Origin: Chloroflexota bacterium
GTDB lineage: Bacteria; Chloroflexota; Anaerolineae; B4-G1
Reading direction: 5' to 3'
Assembly: GCA_003648085.1 (NCBI GenBank)
Contig: QMOC01000026.1
Coordinates: forward strand, 1-11,433
Length of the DNA stretch: 11,433 bases
Each line of letters begins with the position of its first letter. Position 1 is the first letter of the stretch. The notes beneath the pieces were generated by a model. That model was not told the origin of the DNA. It did no database searches and saw only the letters and a program-made list of their open reading frames with translations. A program made the translations under genes and the position numbers. Below are positions 1-8,792 of this stretch, piece after piece.

Positions 1-628
1 GCATCGCCCCGATCCAGTCGGCTGAGACAAGCCGGTTGCCTGGCCCAAGCACAGTGCCGTGGCAGGCGAAGTTGACCACGGTCGCCAGCGGCGCACCGTT
101 GGCTGCACGCACGCTCAATACGCCTACAGATCGGTCAACGGCGCCCTCAGGGTTGACGCCGATCACGACCTCCCCGTCGGGCCGTCTCTCGCGCCGGTTG
201 ACCGCAATGTCGGCCTCAGTCTGACCCCACGCCAGCGTCGCCGGAGACAGAGCGGACCCGGCCCGGCGCACCGCCTGCACGATCCGCTCGACCAGCCCGG
301 CGATGTATGTACGACGGGCGCGGCCGGAGCGGCGGTCGGCATAGGCGATGGGGCCAGCGTGAGTGTGCGAGCAGCAGACCACCACCCTCGCGTCCGCGCC
401 TACCTGGGCCCGAACCCGATCCACGATGAACTCGTTGAGGCACAGCAGATCGCAGGCGACCAGCGCCAGCCGCTCCCGCCCATCGTCCAGCACAAGCGCG
501 GTGGCGGTCAGGTCATCATGAACACCGAGGTTGCCCTTGGTGCGATCGCCGTAGCCAATGAGGTAGATGCCCCTCGGCGGTGAAATCACCTCGCGGGCCA
601 CGCCGGCCCGCAGTTCGGTCTCGGCCAC
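1..628 (-). CDS. Neutral/alkaline ceramidase-family hydrolase, N-terminal part (partial)
   Basis: This gene starts with GTG at 628 and runs off the left edge after 209 codons. The translation resembles the N-terminal domain of neutral/alkaline non-lysosomal ceramidases (PF04734), zinc amidases that cleave the N-acyl bond of ceramide; many bacterial members have unknown substrates. Visible signatures are SHTHAGP (His88 and His90, expected zinc ligands), an AVNRR motif near residue 142, and NFACHGT (His190, a further expected ligand) followed by NRLVSADW, where the family has a similar Asn-Arg-Leu-x-Ser-x-Asp stretch. The start is fixed by a GGAGG Shine-Dalgarno six bases upstream, and the opening TELRAGVAREVISPP is typical of the family. 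No signal peptide is visible, although classical ceramidases are often exported. The stop of the upstream transporter lies one base before the GTG, so the two genes should be translationally coupled. Family assignment is fairly sure; the substrate is not. Confidence 0.82.
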   Translation of the reverse strand, partial: MAETELRAGVAREVISPPRGIYLIGYGDRTKGNLGVHDDLTATALVLDDGRERLALVACDLLCLNEFIVDRVRAQVGADARVVVCCSHTHAGPIAYADRRSGRARRTYIAGLVERIVQAVRRAGSALSPATLAWGQTEADIAVNRRERRPDGEVVIGVNPEGAVDRSVGVLSVRAANGAPLATVVNFACHGTVLGPGNRLVSADWIGAM

Positions 629-629
629 G

Positions 630-1964
630 CTACGCCTCCGAAAGGCCCAGATTACGGCGGGTCTCGTCGGGCGTGTCGCCCAATCTGTATTCTCGGAAGA
701 TCCACACCCCGATCAGAATCGAAGCCGCCATAGCCAGGAAAGCGGCGCGCACGCCCAGCGGGTTTTCGTGAGTATAACCCAGCCACTCGAGCAGCAGCGG
801 CAGGATGAACGTCCCCACCGAGATGCCCAGGCCGTTGGCGAAACTGAACGCGCCGTAGTAGATTGCCTCGCGTCGCCGCCTGGTGAGTATTTCGTCGTAG
901 TCCACCACGTTGCCCATCATCGCATAAATGATGACGAAATAGCCGCCCAGGAAGCACGCCGTGGGGACAAGGGTCGCCAATCCTTGCACCATCAACGGTA
1001 TACCGGGGATCATACCCACGGCGAAGGTGAGGGCTGAGAACAAGGCCATCCCCAGCATCGCGATGGTCAACAACTGCCGTTGAGAGGTCCGCTTGTCCAG
1101 CCAGGCCCACAGCGGCCCTATGATCGCCATCAACAGGATCAACACGCCCTGGAAGATTCCCACGTCCGCCTCGCTTTTGCCGATCACCAGCGTGACAAAG
1201 TAGGGCAGGTTCGCCAAGAGCATCTGGTAGGCCAGGTGAACGAACAAAGTGGAGGCGAACACAATGATGAACTGCCGGTTACGAAGCGTGATCTGTAGCC
1301 CCTCCAGTGCACCGATAGACTCTCCCAGGGGACGCTCAACGCCGCGCAACCCCAGCAGCGAGAGCCAGATAGTGCCCAGGCCCACCACACCGACCACCAC
1401 GCCCATCGCCACCGGCCCGATGCTCTCGAACAAAGGCGCGGCCACCAGTGAGCCGATCAACACACCGATGATGCCGAACAGGTTCTTCCAATAACTCAGC
1501 ACCACCCGGTCGTGCGAATCGGGCGCTATTTCAGGCAATGTGCCATCATAGGGGATGCCGACCAGGCTGAAGGCGGTGAAGTAAGCGATGGTGACCAGCG
1601 TGAAGTACACCGCGTTGAGTGTGCTGATACCCGCTGTCGGTGGGGTCCAGATCAGTACCAGCATCAGCGCAGCGACCGGCGTGGCGAACATCAGAAAAGG
1701 CCGGCGACGGCCCCAGCGCGACTTGAGTGTATCGCTCCAGTGACCGATGAAGGGGTCAACCGCCGCATCCCAGAAACTGCCGATGGTCAGCAGAACGCCG
1801 ACCACTGCGGCGGGGAGGTACTGAATACGGCCTGAATCCGGCGGGGGGGCATAAAAGTAAAGAATCCAGGTACTTACGGTGATGCTCATGATGTTGAGGC
1901 CGGCTGAGGCCGCGCTGTAAAGCAGGATACGGCCAAGTGTCAGTTTGCGATTTTTTATGCTCAT
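630..1964 (-). CDS. MFS transporter, GPH (MelB-like) sugar:cation symporter family
   Basis: A 444-residue polytopic membrane protein with the length and hydrophobic pattern of a 12-helix major facilitator. The loop after the second helix reads DAAVDPFIGHWSD...GRRRP (residues 66-88), the hallmark of the glycoside-pentoside-hexuronide:cation symporter family (MFS_2, PF13347). Asp66 and Asp70 match the positions of the cation-binding Asp pair of MelB. The protein probably imports a glycoside or related compound with Na+ or H+ across the inner membrane; the substrate cannot be read from sequence. ATG at 1964 has a strong GGGAGGA six bases upstream. The gene lies 67 bp after the MBL hydrolase stop and one base before the ceramidase-family GTG. 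The pairing suggests uptake and hydrolysis of a linked substrate, perhaps a glycoconjugate or amide, but this is inference. Confidence 0.9.
   Translation of the reverse strand: MSIKNRKLTLGRILLYSAASAGLNIMSITVSTWILYFYAPPPDSGRIQYLPAAVVGVLLTIGSFWDAAVDPFIGHWSDTLKSRWGRRRPFLMFATPVAALMLVLIWTPPTAGISTLNAVYFTLVTIAYFTAFSLVGIPYDGTLPEIAPDSHDRVVLSYWKNLFGIIGVLIGSLVAAPLFESIGPVAMGVVVGVVGLGTIWLSLLGLRGVERPLGESIGALEGLQITLRNRQFIIVFASTLFVHLAYQMLLANLPYFVTLVIGKSEADVGIFQGVLILLMAIIGPLWAWLDKRTSQRQLLTIAMLGMALFSALTFAVGMIPGIPLMVQGLATLVPTACFLGGYFVIIYAMMGNVVDYDEILTRRRREAIYYGAFSFANGLGISVGTFILPLLLEWLGYTHENPLGVRAAFLAMAASILIGVWIFREYRLGDTPDETRRNLGLSEA
635..639 (-). promoter_or_regulatory. Ribosome binding site of the ceramidase-family gene
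   Basis: GGAGG on the minus strand, six bases before the GTG at 628, lies inside the last codons of the MFS gene. It decides the non-ATG start of the downstream gene and supports coupled translation. Confidence 0.75.
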
Positions 1965-1988
1965 TGCCTGTCCTCCCTGTTAACCGAA

Positions 1989-2030
1989 GATTAGAGGTTG
2001 AAGATTGGAGATTGGAGGTTGGAGATTCTG
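1989..2030. repeat. Heptanucleotide repeat array A (GATTGGA type)
   Basis: The plus strand reads as consecutive 7-mers GATTAGA, GGTTGAA, GATTGGA, GATTGGA, GGTTGGA and a final GATT followed by divergent bases. It fills the gap between the MBL hydrolase stop (2032) and the MFS ribosome binding site. The 7-bp phase is kept across all units while individual bases drift. Similar degenerate 7-bp arrays occur at three other places in this window. No hairpin or promoter is evident in it. Confidence 0.8.
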
Positions 2031-2031
2031 G

Positions 2032-2658
2032 CTACCTCGTCACCCAGGGGTTGAATTGCTTCTCCCGCCCCACCGTCGTCTTAGGACCGTGGCCAGGGTA
2101 GAGGACGGTCTCGTCGGGCAGTGCGAAGAGCACCCCGTGGATACTGCGCATCAGCGTGTCCCAGTCGCCGCCGGGCAGGTCGGTGCGCCCCACCCCACCC
2201 GCAAAAAGCACATCCCCATCGAAGGCCGCGCCTTCTTGTTCCAGATAAAAAGTCACCCCGCCGGGGGAGTGGCCGGGGGTGAAGAGCACCTGGAAGCGAA
2301 GTGTGCCTACCTCCAGTACCTGTCCGGGCTCCAGTTCCACGTCCGGCAAGGGGCTTTCCTTCACCGACACGCCGAACCAGGACGCGCCGCCCCGCGCCTG
2401 TAGGATGGGCAGTTCTGCCGGGTGAAGGGCCAGGAGCGCGCCGGTGGCAGCCACGACGTCGGCGTTGGCTCCCATATGATCGAAATGGCAGTGAGTGTTG
2501 AACACGTAGCGGATGCTTAGACCGCTTTCCTGGATGGCCTTGATGACCCGCTCCGGGTTCCCGCCGGGGTCAATCACCACCCCTTCCTGCGTCTCCTCGC
2601 AGCCGACGAGGTAGCAATTGGTCTGGGTTATACCGACGGGGATGGTGTGGATAATCAC
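2032..2658 (-). CDS. MBL-fold metallo-hydrolase, glyoxalase II-like
   Basis: A 208-residue single-domain metallo-beta-lactamase-fold hydrolase, close in size to the short glyoxalase II-like (YcbL type) proteins. The metal site is complete: THCHFDH (His56, His58, Asp60, His61), PGH (His130), GDVLF (Asp149) and PGHGP (His190). The VGRTDLPGGD stretch after Asp149 is typical of hydroxyacylglutathione hydrolase relatives, cytosolic thioester or persulfide-type hydrolases. It lacks the C-terminal helical domain of true glyoxalase II, so the natural substrate stays open. The start is GTG at 2658 (GTG-ATT-ATC-CAC); it puts the usual family opening MIIHTIPVG at the N-terminus, though the upstream ribosome binding site is weak. 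It follows DUF2442 by 43 bp with no clear promoter between, so it may belong to the same transcript. Confidence 0.88.
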   Translation of the reverse strand: MIIHTIPVGITQTNCYLVGCEETQEGVVIDPGGNPERVIKAIQESGLSIRYVFNTHCHFDHMGANADVVAATGALLALHPAELPILQARGGASWFGVSVKESPLPDVELEPGQVLEVGTLRFQVLFTPGHSPGGVTFYLEQEGAAFDGDVLFAGGVGRTDLPGGDWDTLMRSIHGVLFALPDETVLYPGHGPKTTVGREKQFNPWVTR

Positions 2659-2701
2659 GGTTGATCTTTCGACGACGTAAGGTGATCAAGTACAGCAAGG
2701 A

Positions 2702-2995
2702 TTACACGGCTACCTTCCTCGATGTCACACCCTCTTCCATCCACGCCGGCGCGAGGCCGTAATAGAGTACATCCGGGTCTATGTCCGCTCCGTTCTCCCA
2801 GGTAATCGTACCCCCCTCAACCCTCATAGCGCGGAACATAGCGGGGTCCTTCCGTATAGGCTCAAAGATAGGGCCGCGCAAGTAGATACTAAGATCAACC
2901 TCCTTGTGGGTGCCGTCTTCAAATTCCACGCGCACCCTAAACCCCTCTACAGGTTCTACGGTTCGAACACGCACCAGGCGTCCCAGACATGTCAT
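2702..2995 (-). CDS. DUF2442 domain protein
   Basis: A small protein of 97 residues matching the DUF2442 family (PF10387) from memory. It has the pattern RVEFEDG...KEVDLS, then LRGPIFEPIRKDPAMF, then GTITWENGADIDPDVLY (residues 62-78), which is the family signature. A longer frame opens at 3037, but that start would lie inside the preceding DUF4160 gene. ATG at 2995 has AAGGAG nine bases upstream, placed in the 19-bp gap after the DUF4160 stop, so I prefer it. The gene follows DUF4160 directly; these two families are commonly adjacent and have been regarded as a possible toxin-antitoxin-like module. No biochemical function can be claimed from the sequence. Confidence 0.85.
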   Translation of the reverse strand: MTCLGRLVRVRTVEPVEGFRVRVEFEDGTHKEVDLSIYLRGPIFEPIRKDPAMFRAMRVEGGTITWENGADIDPDVLYYGLAPAWMEEGVTSRKVAV

Positions 2996-3014
2996 TGAAG
3001 GATACTCCTTACTC

Positions 3015-3275
3015 CTACTCGAGTGGCTCAATGCCAATCAGCGGCAGGCCCTGTCGCGCTCTTTCCCAATTCTCCATCAATTCAGCACGGTGAAGGGTCA
3101 TCCACTCCACGACCAAAGCGTGGGCGCGACGAGGAAGCGCGCCTCTTAAAATCTCAACGGTCTCAATCTCGTAAACGGCCTCATGCTCGCTATACTCGGC
3201 GTGGAGATGGGGTGGCCCATGATCGTTATAAAACATGCGAATCACGATGCCGAAGAATGCACTGATGCGAGGCAT
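3015..3275 (-). CDS. DUF4160 domain protein
   Basis: An 86-residue protein of the DUF4160 family. It opens with MPRISAFFGIVIRMF and carries the conserved DHGPPHLH motif (His19, His23, His25), then a G-x-LP-R segment and a C-terminal VVEWMTLHRAELMENW helix typical of the family. The His cluster could bind a metal or act in catalysis, but no activity is established. A longer frame begins at 3329, yet it would extend through the promoter. ATG at 3275 gives the standard N-terminus, about 18 bases after the predicted transcription start, with a purine-rich but weak GGGGAA before it. It is the first gene of the minus-strand block and sits 19 bp before DUF2442, its usual partner. Confidence 0.85.
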   Translation of the reverse strand: MPRISAFFGIVIRMFYNDHGPPHLHAEYSEHEAVYEIETVEILRGALPRRAHALVVEWMTLHRAELMENWERARQGLPLIGIEPLE

Positions 3276-3299
3276 ACTTTCCCCACTTGCTCCCCACGA

Positions 3300-3328
3300 A
3301 TTATAGCAGAGAGCAGCGGCTTTGTCCA
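3300..3328 (-). promoter_or_regulatory. Sigma70-type promoter of the DUF4160-DUF2442 block
   Basis: On the minus strand a -35 of TGGACA (3328-3323), a 17-base spacer and a perfect -10 TATAAT (3305-3300) lie upstream of DUF4160. The start of transcription should be near 3293, giving a leader of about 18 bases to ATG 3275. One mismatch to consensus in total. Confidence 0.8.
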
Positions 3329-3349
3329 ATCCGCAGAATCTGCTACAAT
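3322..3349 (+). promoter_or_regulatory. Possible divergent promoter towards uvrA
   Basis: On the plus strand TTGTCC (3322-3327), a 16-base spacer and TACAAT (3344-3349) form a weaker promoter candidate. Its -35 covers almost the same bases as the -35 of the minus-strand promoter. A transcript from here would start near 3356 and run through the 71-bp palindromic element before reaching uvrA. The -35 has only four of six consensus bases, so confidence is modest. Confidence 0.4.
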
Positions 3350-3394
3350 ATTCTTTCGCCGTGACTACTCAGCCACCCCGCCGAACTCGGAATC

Positions 3395-3465
3395 GGACGC
3401 AGATTCACGCAGATTTTCGCAGATGAGATCAAAAAATCAGCGTTTATCAGCGTTCATCTGCGTCC
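3395..3465. repeat. 71-bp palindromic element with a 10-bp period
   Basis: The element is bounded by perfect 10-bp inverted arms: GGACGCAGAT (3395-3404) and ATCTGCGTCC (3456-3465). Inside, the left half repeats CGCAGAT every 10 bp (three copies) and the right half repeats ATCAGCGTT every 10 bp, roughly the reverse complement of the left. The middle is A-rich (AAAAAA at 3431-3436). This looks like the dispersed 'CGCAGATT...TCAGCGTT' repeats I recall from intergenic regions of many environmental bacteria; that resemblance is memory, not a search. It encodes nothing and sits between the divergent promoters and the uvrA promoter. Confidence 0.85.
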
Positions 3466-3543
3466 TAAAGAATATGTTTCAACGCTCTGCCTGGGGATGG
3501 CTGAGCAGATACCTTTCGCCTTGATGAGACACGGTTTTCCGGC

Positions 3544-3572
3544 TTGACGAAACGCAGCGAGGATGCTACAAT
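3544..3572 (+). promoter_or_regulatory. uvrA promoter, sigma70 type
   Basis: TTGACG (3544-3549), a spacer of exactly 17 bases and TACAAT (3567-3572). Both boxes are one mismatch from consensus. Transcription should start near 3579, inside the LexA box, leaving a leader of about 30 bases to ATG 3609. Confidence 0.8.
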
Positions 3573-3574
3573 TG

Positions 3575-3588
3575 CGAACAGACGTTCG
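3575..3588. promoter_or_regulatory. LexA (SOS) box over the uvrA transcription start
   Basis: CGAACAGACGTTCG fits the Gram-positive LexA/DinR operator consensus CGAAC-RNRY-GTTCG at every position. It begins two bases after the uvrA -10 box and covers the predicted transcription start. LexA bound here would block uvrA initiation until DNA damage. uvrA is a classic SOS gene, so site and gene agree. Confidence 0.85.
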
Positions 3589-3608
3589 ATAGAGGATGTG
3601 GATAAGCG

Positions 3609-6542
<2,934 letters not shown>

Positions 6543-6567
6543 TACGTCGCATCCCCCGCCACCATAT

Positions 6568-6596
6568 TTGACACCCCCCTTCCGTTGTGCTAGAAT
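6568..6596 (+). promoter_or_regulatory. Near-consensus promoter giving a leaderless mRNA
   Basis: TTGACA (6568-6573), a 17-base spacer and TAGAAT (6591-6596). Only six bases (GCTCAT) separate the -10 from ATG 6603, so transcription should begin at or next to the A of the start codon. There is no Shine-Dalgarno sequence. The -10 itself contains an in-frame TAG, ruling out an earlier start for the gene. Confidence 0.85.
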
Positions 6597-6602
6597 GCTC
6601 AT

Positions 6603-7439
6603 ATGCTCACTATTGCTCTGGCCCAAATGGACATCCGCACCGCGCAGCCGGAAAGCAACCTGGCCCGGGCGCGCAAGTTCGCATCCCAGGCACAGGAGGC
6701 CGGCGCTGACCTGCTCCTCCTGCCCGAACTGTGGCTCCACGGCTACGACCTGGAGCAGGCCGAGGAGTGGGCTGCACCGCTGGGGGAGGGAGGATTCGCA
6801 CAGATGGCCGACCTGGCCCGCGAGTTCGGCCTGCACCTGGCCGGCTCGCTCCTGGAGCGGCACGCCGGCGGCGTCTCCAACACCGCCGTCCTCTACGCAC
6901 CCGACGGCACGCTCCTGGGCTCATACCGCAAAATCCACCTCTTCCGCCTGATGCAGGAGCACCGTTACCTGGCCCCCGGCGACCACGCCACTCTCTGTCC
7001 CACCCCCTGGGGGCCGACGGGGTTGGCAATCTGCTATGACCTGCGCTTCCCCGAACTCTTCCGCACGCTGGCGCTGGCGGGAGCAGTCCTCTTCCTGGTG
7101 CCGGCCCAGTGGCCCGTGCGCCGCATCGAGGCCTGGCTCCTCCTAGCCCGCGCTCGCGCCGTGGAGAACGAACTCATCGTCGCCGCCTGCAACCGGGTGG
7201 GGAACGACGGGCAGGTAGAATTTCCCGGCCGTTCGCTCGTCGTTGACCCCTGGGGACACGTGCTCGCAGAGGGAGACGATCAGGAACGGCTGCTGGTCGC
7301 CCAGACCAACCTGCGGGAGATTCGCAAAGCGCGGCGCTACCTCACCGTCTACCAGGACCGCCGCCCGGACGCCTACCGTGTCGAACCAGCGACCAGCGAC
7401 CAGCGACCGGTATCCAGTAACGAGCGTCCGGCATCATGA
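6603..7439 (+). CDS. Nitrilase-superfamily carbon-nitrogen hydrolase (omega-amidase-like)
   Basis: A cytosolic C-N hydrolase of 278 residues with the full Glu-Lys-Cys triad: LPELWLHGYD (Glu42), SYRKIHLF (Lys110) and AICYDLRFPEL (Cys144). The YRKIHLF and CYDLRFPEL stretches resemble the Nit2/omega-amidase and YafV branch, which hydrolyses omega-amides such as 2-oxoglutaramate in metabolite repair; this gene's substrate is not provable from sequence. The fold ends near residue 260 (RRPDAYRV); the last 17 residues are encoded by a heptanucleotide array and are not part of the family. The stop overlaps the next gene's start (ATGA), so translation of the IMPase is probably coupled. Expression is predicted from a strong promoter with a leaderless message, so separate from SOS control of uvrA 60 bp upstream. 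Confidence 0.93.
   Translation: MLTIALAQMDIRTAQPESNLARARKFASQAQEAGADLLLLPELWLHGYDLEQAEEWAAPLGEGGFAQMADLAREFGLHLAGSLLERHAGGVSNTAVLYAPDGTLLGSYRKIHLFRLMQEHRYLAPGDHATLCPTPWGPTGLAICYDLRFPELFRTLALAGAVLFLVPAQWPVRRIEAWLLLARARAVENELIVAACNRVGNDGQVEFPGRSLVVDPWGHVLAEGDDQERLLVAQTNLREIRKARRYLTVYQDRRPDAYRVEPATSDQRPVSSNERPAS
7387..7435. repeat. Heptanucleotide repeat array C (CAGCGAC type)
   Basis: Seven contiguous 7-mers: CAGCGAC three times, then CGGTATC, CAGTAAC, GAGCGTC and CGGCATC. The array ends exactly one base before the ATG of the IMPase gene and is translated as the C-terminal tail of the amidohydrolase. Every unit keeps the 7-bp phase. Confidence 0.85.
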
Positions 7440-8251
7440 ACTACGACGCCATCCTGCAAACTGCCGTGTCCATCGCCCACGAGGCCGGCGCACTCGTGCG
7501 TGACCGCTTCCCTTCCACCGCGCTCACCCGCATCGGCTTCAAGGGCGCGGTCAATCCCGTCACCGAGACCGACATAGCAGCCGAGGCGCTGATTGTCGCT
7601 CGCCTGCAGGCCGCCTTCCCCGATCATCGCATCCTGGCCGAGGAAAGGGGCGGGGACGAGTGGCGCGTGCCCGGCTCACCCATCTGGCTGATTGACCCGC
7701 TGGACGGCACCAACAACTTCGCCCACGGCTTCCCCCACATCGGCCTTTCGCTGGCACTGCTGGTGGAGGGGCAGCCGGTCGTCGGCGTGATTTACGACCC
7801 GCTGCGGGGGGAGACCTTCGCTGCGACCGCCGGGGGCGGCGCGACCCTCAACGGTCGGCCTATCCACGTCTCCGGCGTAGAACGGTTGGAGAGCGCCTTC
7901 CTGGCCACCGGCTTCCCCTACGACCGCCGCATCGCCCCCGACAACAACGTCGAGCGGCTCGATCACTTCCTGCGCCGCAGTCTGGGCGTGCGGCGGGCCG
8001 GGGCCGCCACGCTTGATCTGGCCTACGTCGCCTGCGGACGGCTCGACGGCTTCTGGGAGATGCGCCTCAAGCCGTGGGACGTGGCGGCTGGAGTGCTCCT
8101 GGTGCGCGAGGCCGGCGGGCAGGCGACCGACGCCGAAGGGAGCCCCGACTGCATCTCCGGCGAATTCATCATCGCCTCCAACGGCCACATCCACGACCAG
8201 ATGCTGCACGTCATCCGTGAGGGGGCCGCCGCGCCCCGCCCGACCGGTTGA
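7436..8251 (+). CDS. suhB: Inositol monophosphatase family protein
   Basis: A 271-residue member of the lithium-sensitive inositol monophosphatase family, Mg2+-dependent cytosolic phosphatases acting on inositol-1-phosphate and related sugar phosphates. The metal-binding motifs are intact: LAEER (Glu69/Glu70), the signature WLIDPLDGTNNF (Asp87, Asp90, Thr92), and the C-terminal KPWDVAAGVLLVREAGG with Asp215. Size is normal for SuhB/IMPase. ATG 7436 overlaps the upstream amidohydrolase stop by four bases, and the preceding bases are repeat array with no Shine-Dalgarno, so translation should depend on coupling. The gene ends at a TGA that forms part of the -35 of the next promoter. The specific substrate (inositol phosphate, histidinol phosphate, other) cannot be settled; the symbol is given by family resemblance. 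Confidence 0.92.
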   Translation: MNYDAILQTAVSIAHEAGALVRDRFPSTALTRIGFKGAVNPVTETDIAAEALIVARLQAAFPDHRILAEERGGDEWRVPGSPIWLIDPLDGTNNFAHGFPHIGLSLALLVEGQPVVGVIYDPLRGETFAATAGGGATLNGRPIHVSGVERLESAFLATGFPYDRRIAPDNNVERLDHFLRRSLGVRRAGAATLDLAYVACGRLDGFWEMRLKPWDVAAGVLLVREAGGQATDAEGSPDCISGEFIIASNGHIHDQMLHVIREGAAAPRPTG

Positions 8252-8275
8252 CCTCCGGCCGGGTGGTGCTATAAT
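8248..8275 (+). promoter_or_regulatory. Promoter of the Phd-DUF433/DUF5615 pair, overlapping the suhB stop
   Basis: TTGACC (8248-8253), a 16-base spacer and a perfect TATAAT (8270-8275). The suhB stop codon TGA (8249-8251) lies within the -35. The spacer holds the palindrome CCGGCCGG (8255-8262), a possible operator for autoregulation by the antitoxin, though this is speculative. Transcription should start near 8282, just before the AAGGAA ribosome binding site (8285-8290). Confidence 0.75.
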
Positions 8276-8300
8276 AGAGTGCGGAAGGAAGTGATTTGTG

Positions 8301-8786
8301 ATGTCTGTTCAGACCCACCGGATCAGCATACAGGACGCGCAAGAAAGACTGCCGGCCCTGCTGGAGATGACGCGCTCTCGCAAAAGACGCTTCGTCATCG
8401 AGGAAAGCGGGGAGCCTATCGCCGTGCTCATCGCCACTGATGTGTACGCGAGGCTGCGCGAGCGAGAGCAGGGTGTGCATCCCCATGTCGGCCGCGTGGA
8501 AGAGGTCTGCGGCGGCGAGCCCATCATCCTGGGCACCCGCATCTCGGTAGCGCGCGTCGTTGAACTCTTCAAAGACTCCGATTCCATTGACGAGGTATTG
8601 GAAGCTCTGCCTCTTACTCCGGCTCAGGTTTACGATGCTCTATCCTATTACTATGATAACCGAGAGGAAGTTGACCGAATTCTGGAACAGCGACGTCTGG
8701 AAAATGTGTTGAGAAGGCACAATCTGGTGCTCAAAGAGGTGGCCGAGGGCGTCTACGAGGCCCATAATGCGGATGGGAGATGGTAA
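8301..8786 (+). CDS. Antitoxin-like Phd-DUF433 fusion protein
   Basis: A 161-residue protein built of two antitoxin-type domains. Residues 8-54 resemble Phd/YefM antitoxins: the ISIQDAQERLPALLE start, RRFVIEESGEPIAVLI strand and DVYARL end are characteristic. Residues 63-131 match DUF433 (VapB45-like, helix-turn-helix): EEVCGGEPIILGTRISV, then LTPAQVYDALSYYYDNREEVD. The C-terminal tail of about 30 residues is charged and may contact the toxin. ATG 8301 lies ten bases after AAGGAA; a GTG directly before it (8298) would add one residue and is equally possible. The DUF5615 gene follows six bases after the stop, the usual partner of DUF433. Its likely role is to bind and neutralise that protein and repress the shared promoter, by family analogy. 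Confidence 0.85.
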   Translation: MSVQTHRISIQDAQERLPALLEMTRSRKRRFVIEESGEPIAVLIATDVYARLREREQGVHPHVGRVEEVCGGEPIILGTRISVARVVELFKDSDSIDEVLEALPLTPAQVYDALSYYYDNREEVDRILEQRRLENVLRRHNLVLKEVAEGVYEAHNADGRW

Positions 8787-8792
8787 ACCTGT

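Noticed and set aside
3183..3524. Plus-strand frame of 113 codons crossing the intergenic region.
   Set aside because: It overlaps DUF4160 antisense, runs through the palindromic repeat and has no motif. A shorter GTG frame at 3361 (21 codons, ending within the repeat) could be a relic of an interrupted gene but cannot be supported.
6543..6567. Terminator after uvrA.
   Set aside because: No stem followed by a T-run is visible; the gap mainly holds the next promoter.
7387..7435. CRISPR-like direct repeats.
   Set aside because: Units are only 7 bp, contiguous and without spacers, and no cas gene is near.
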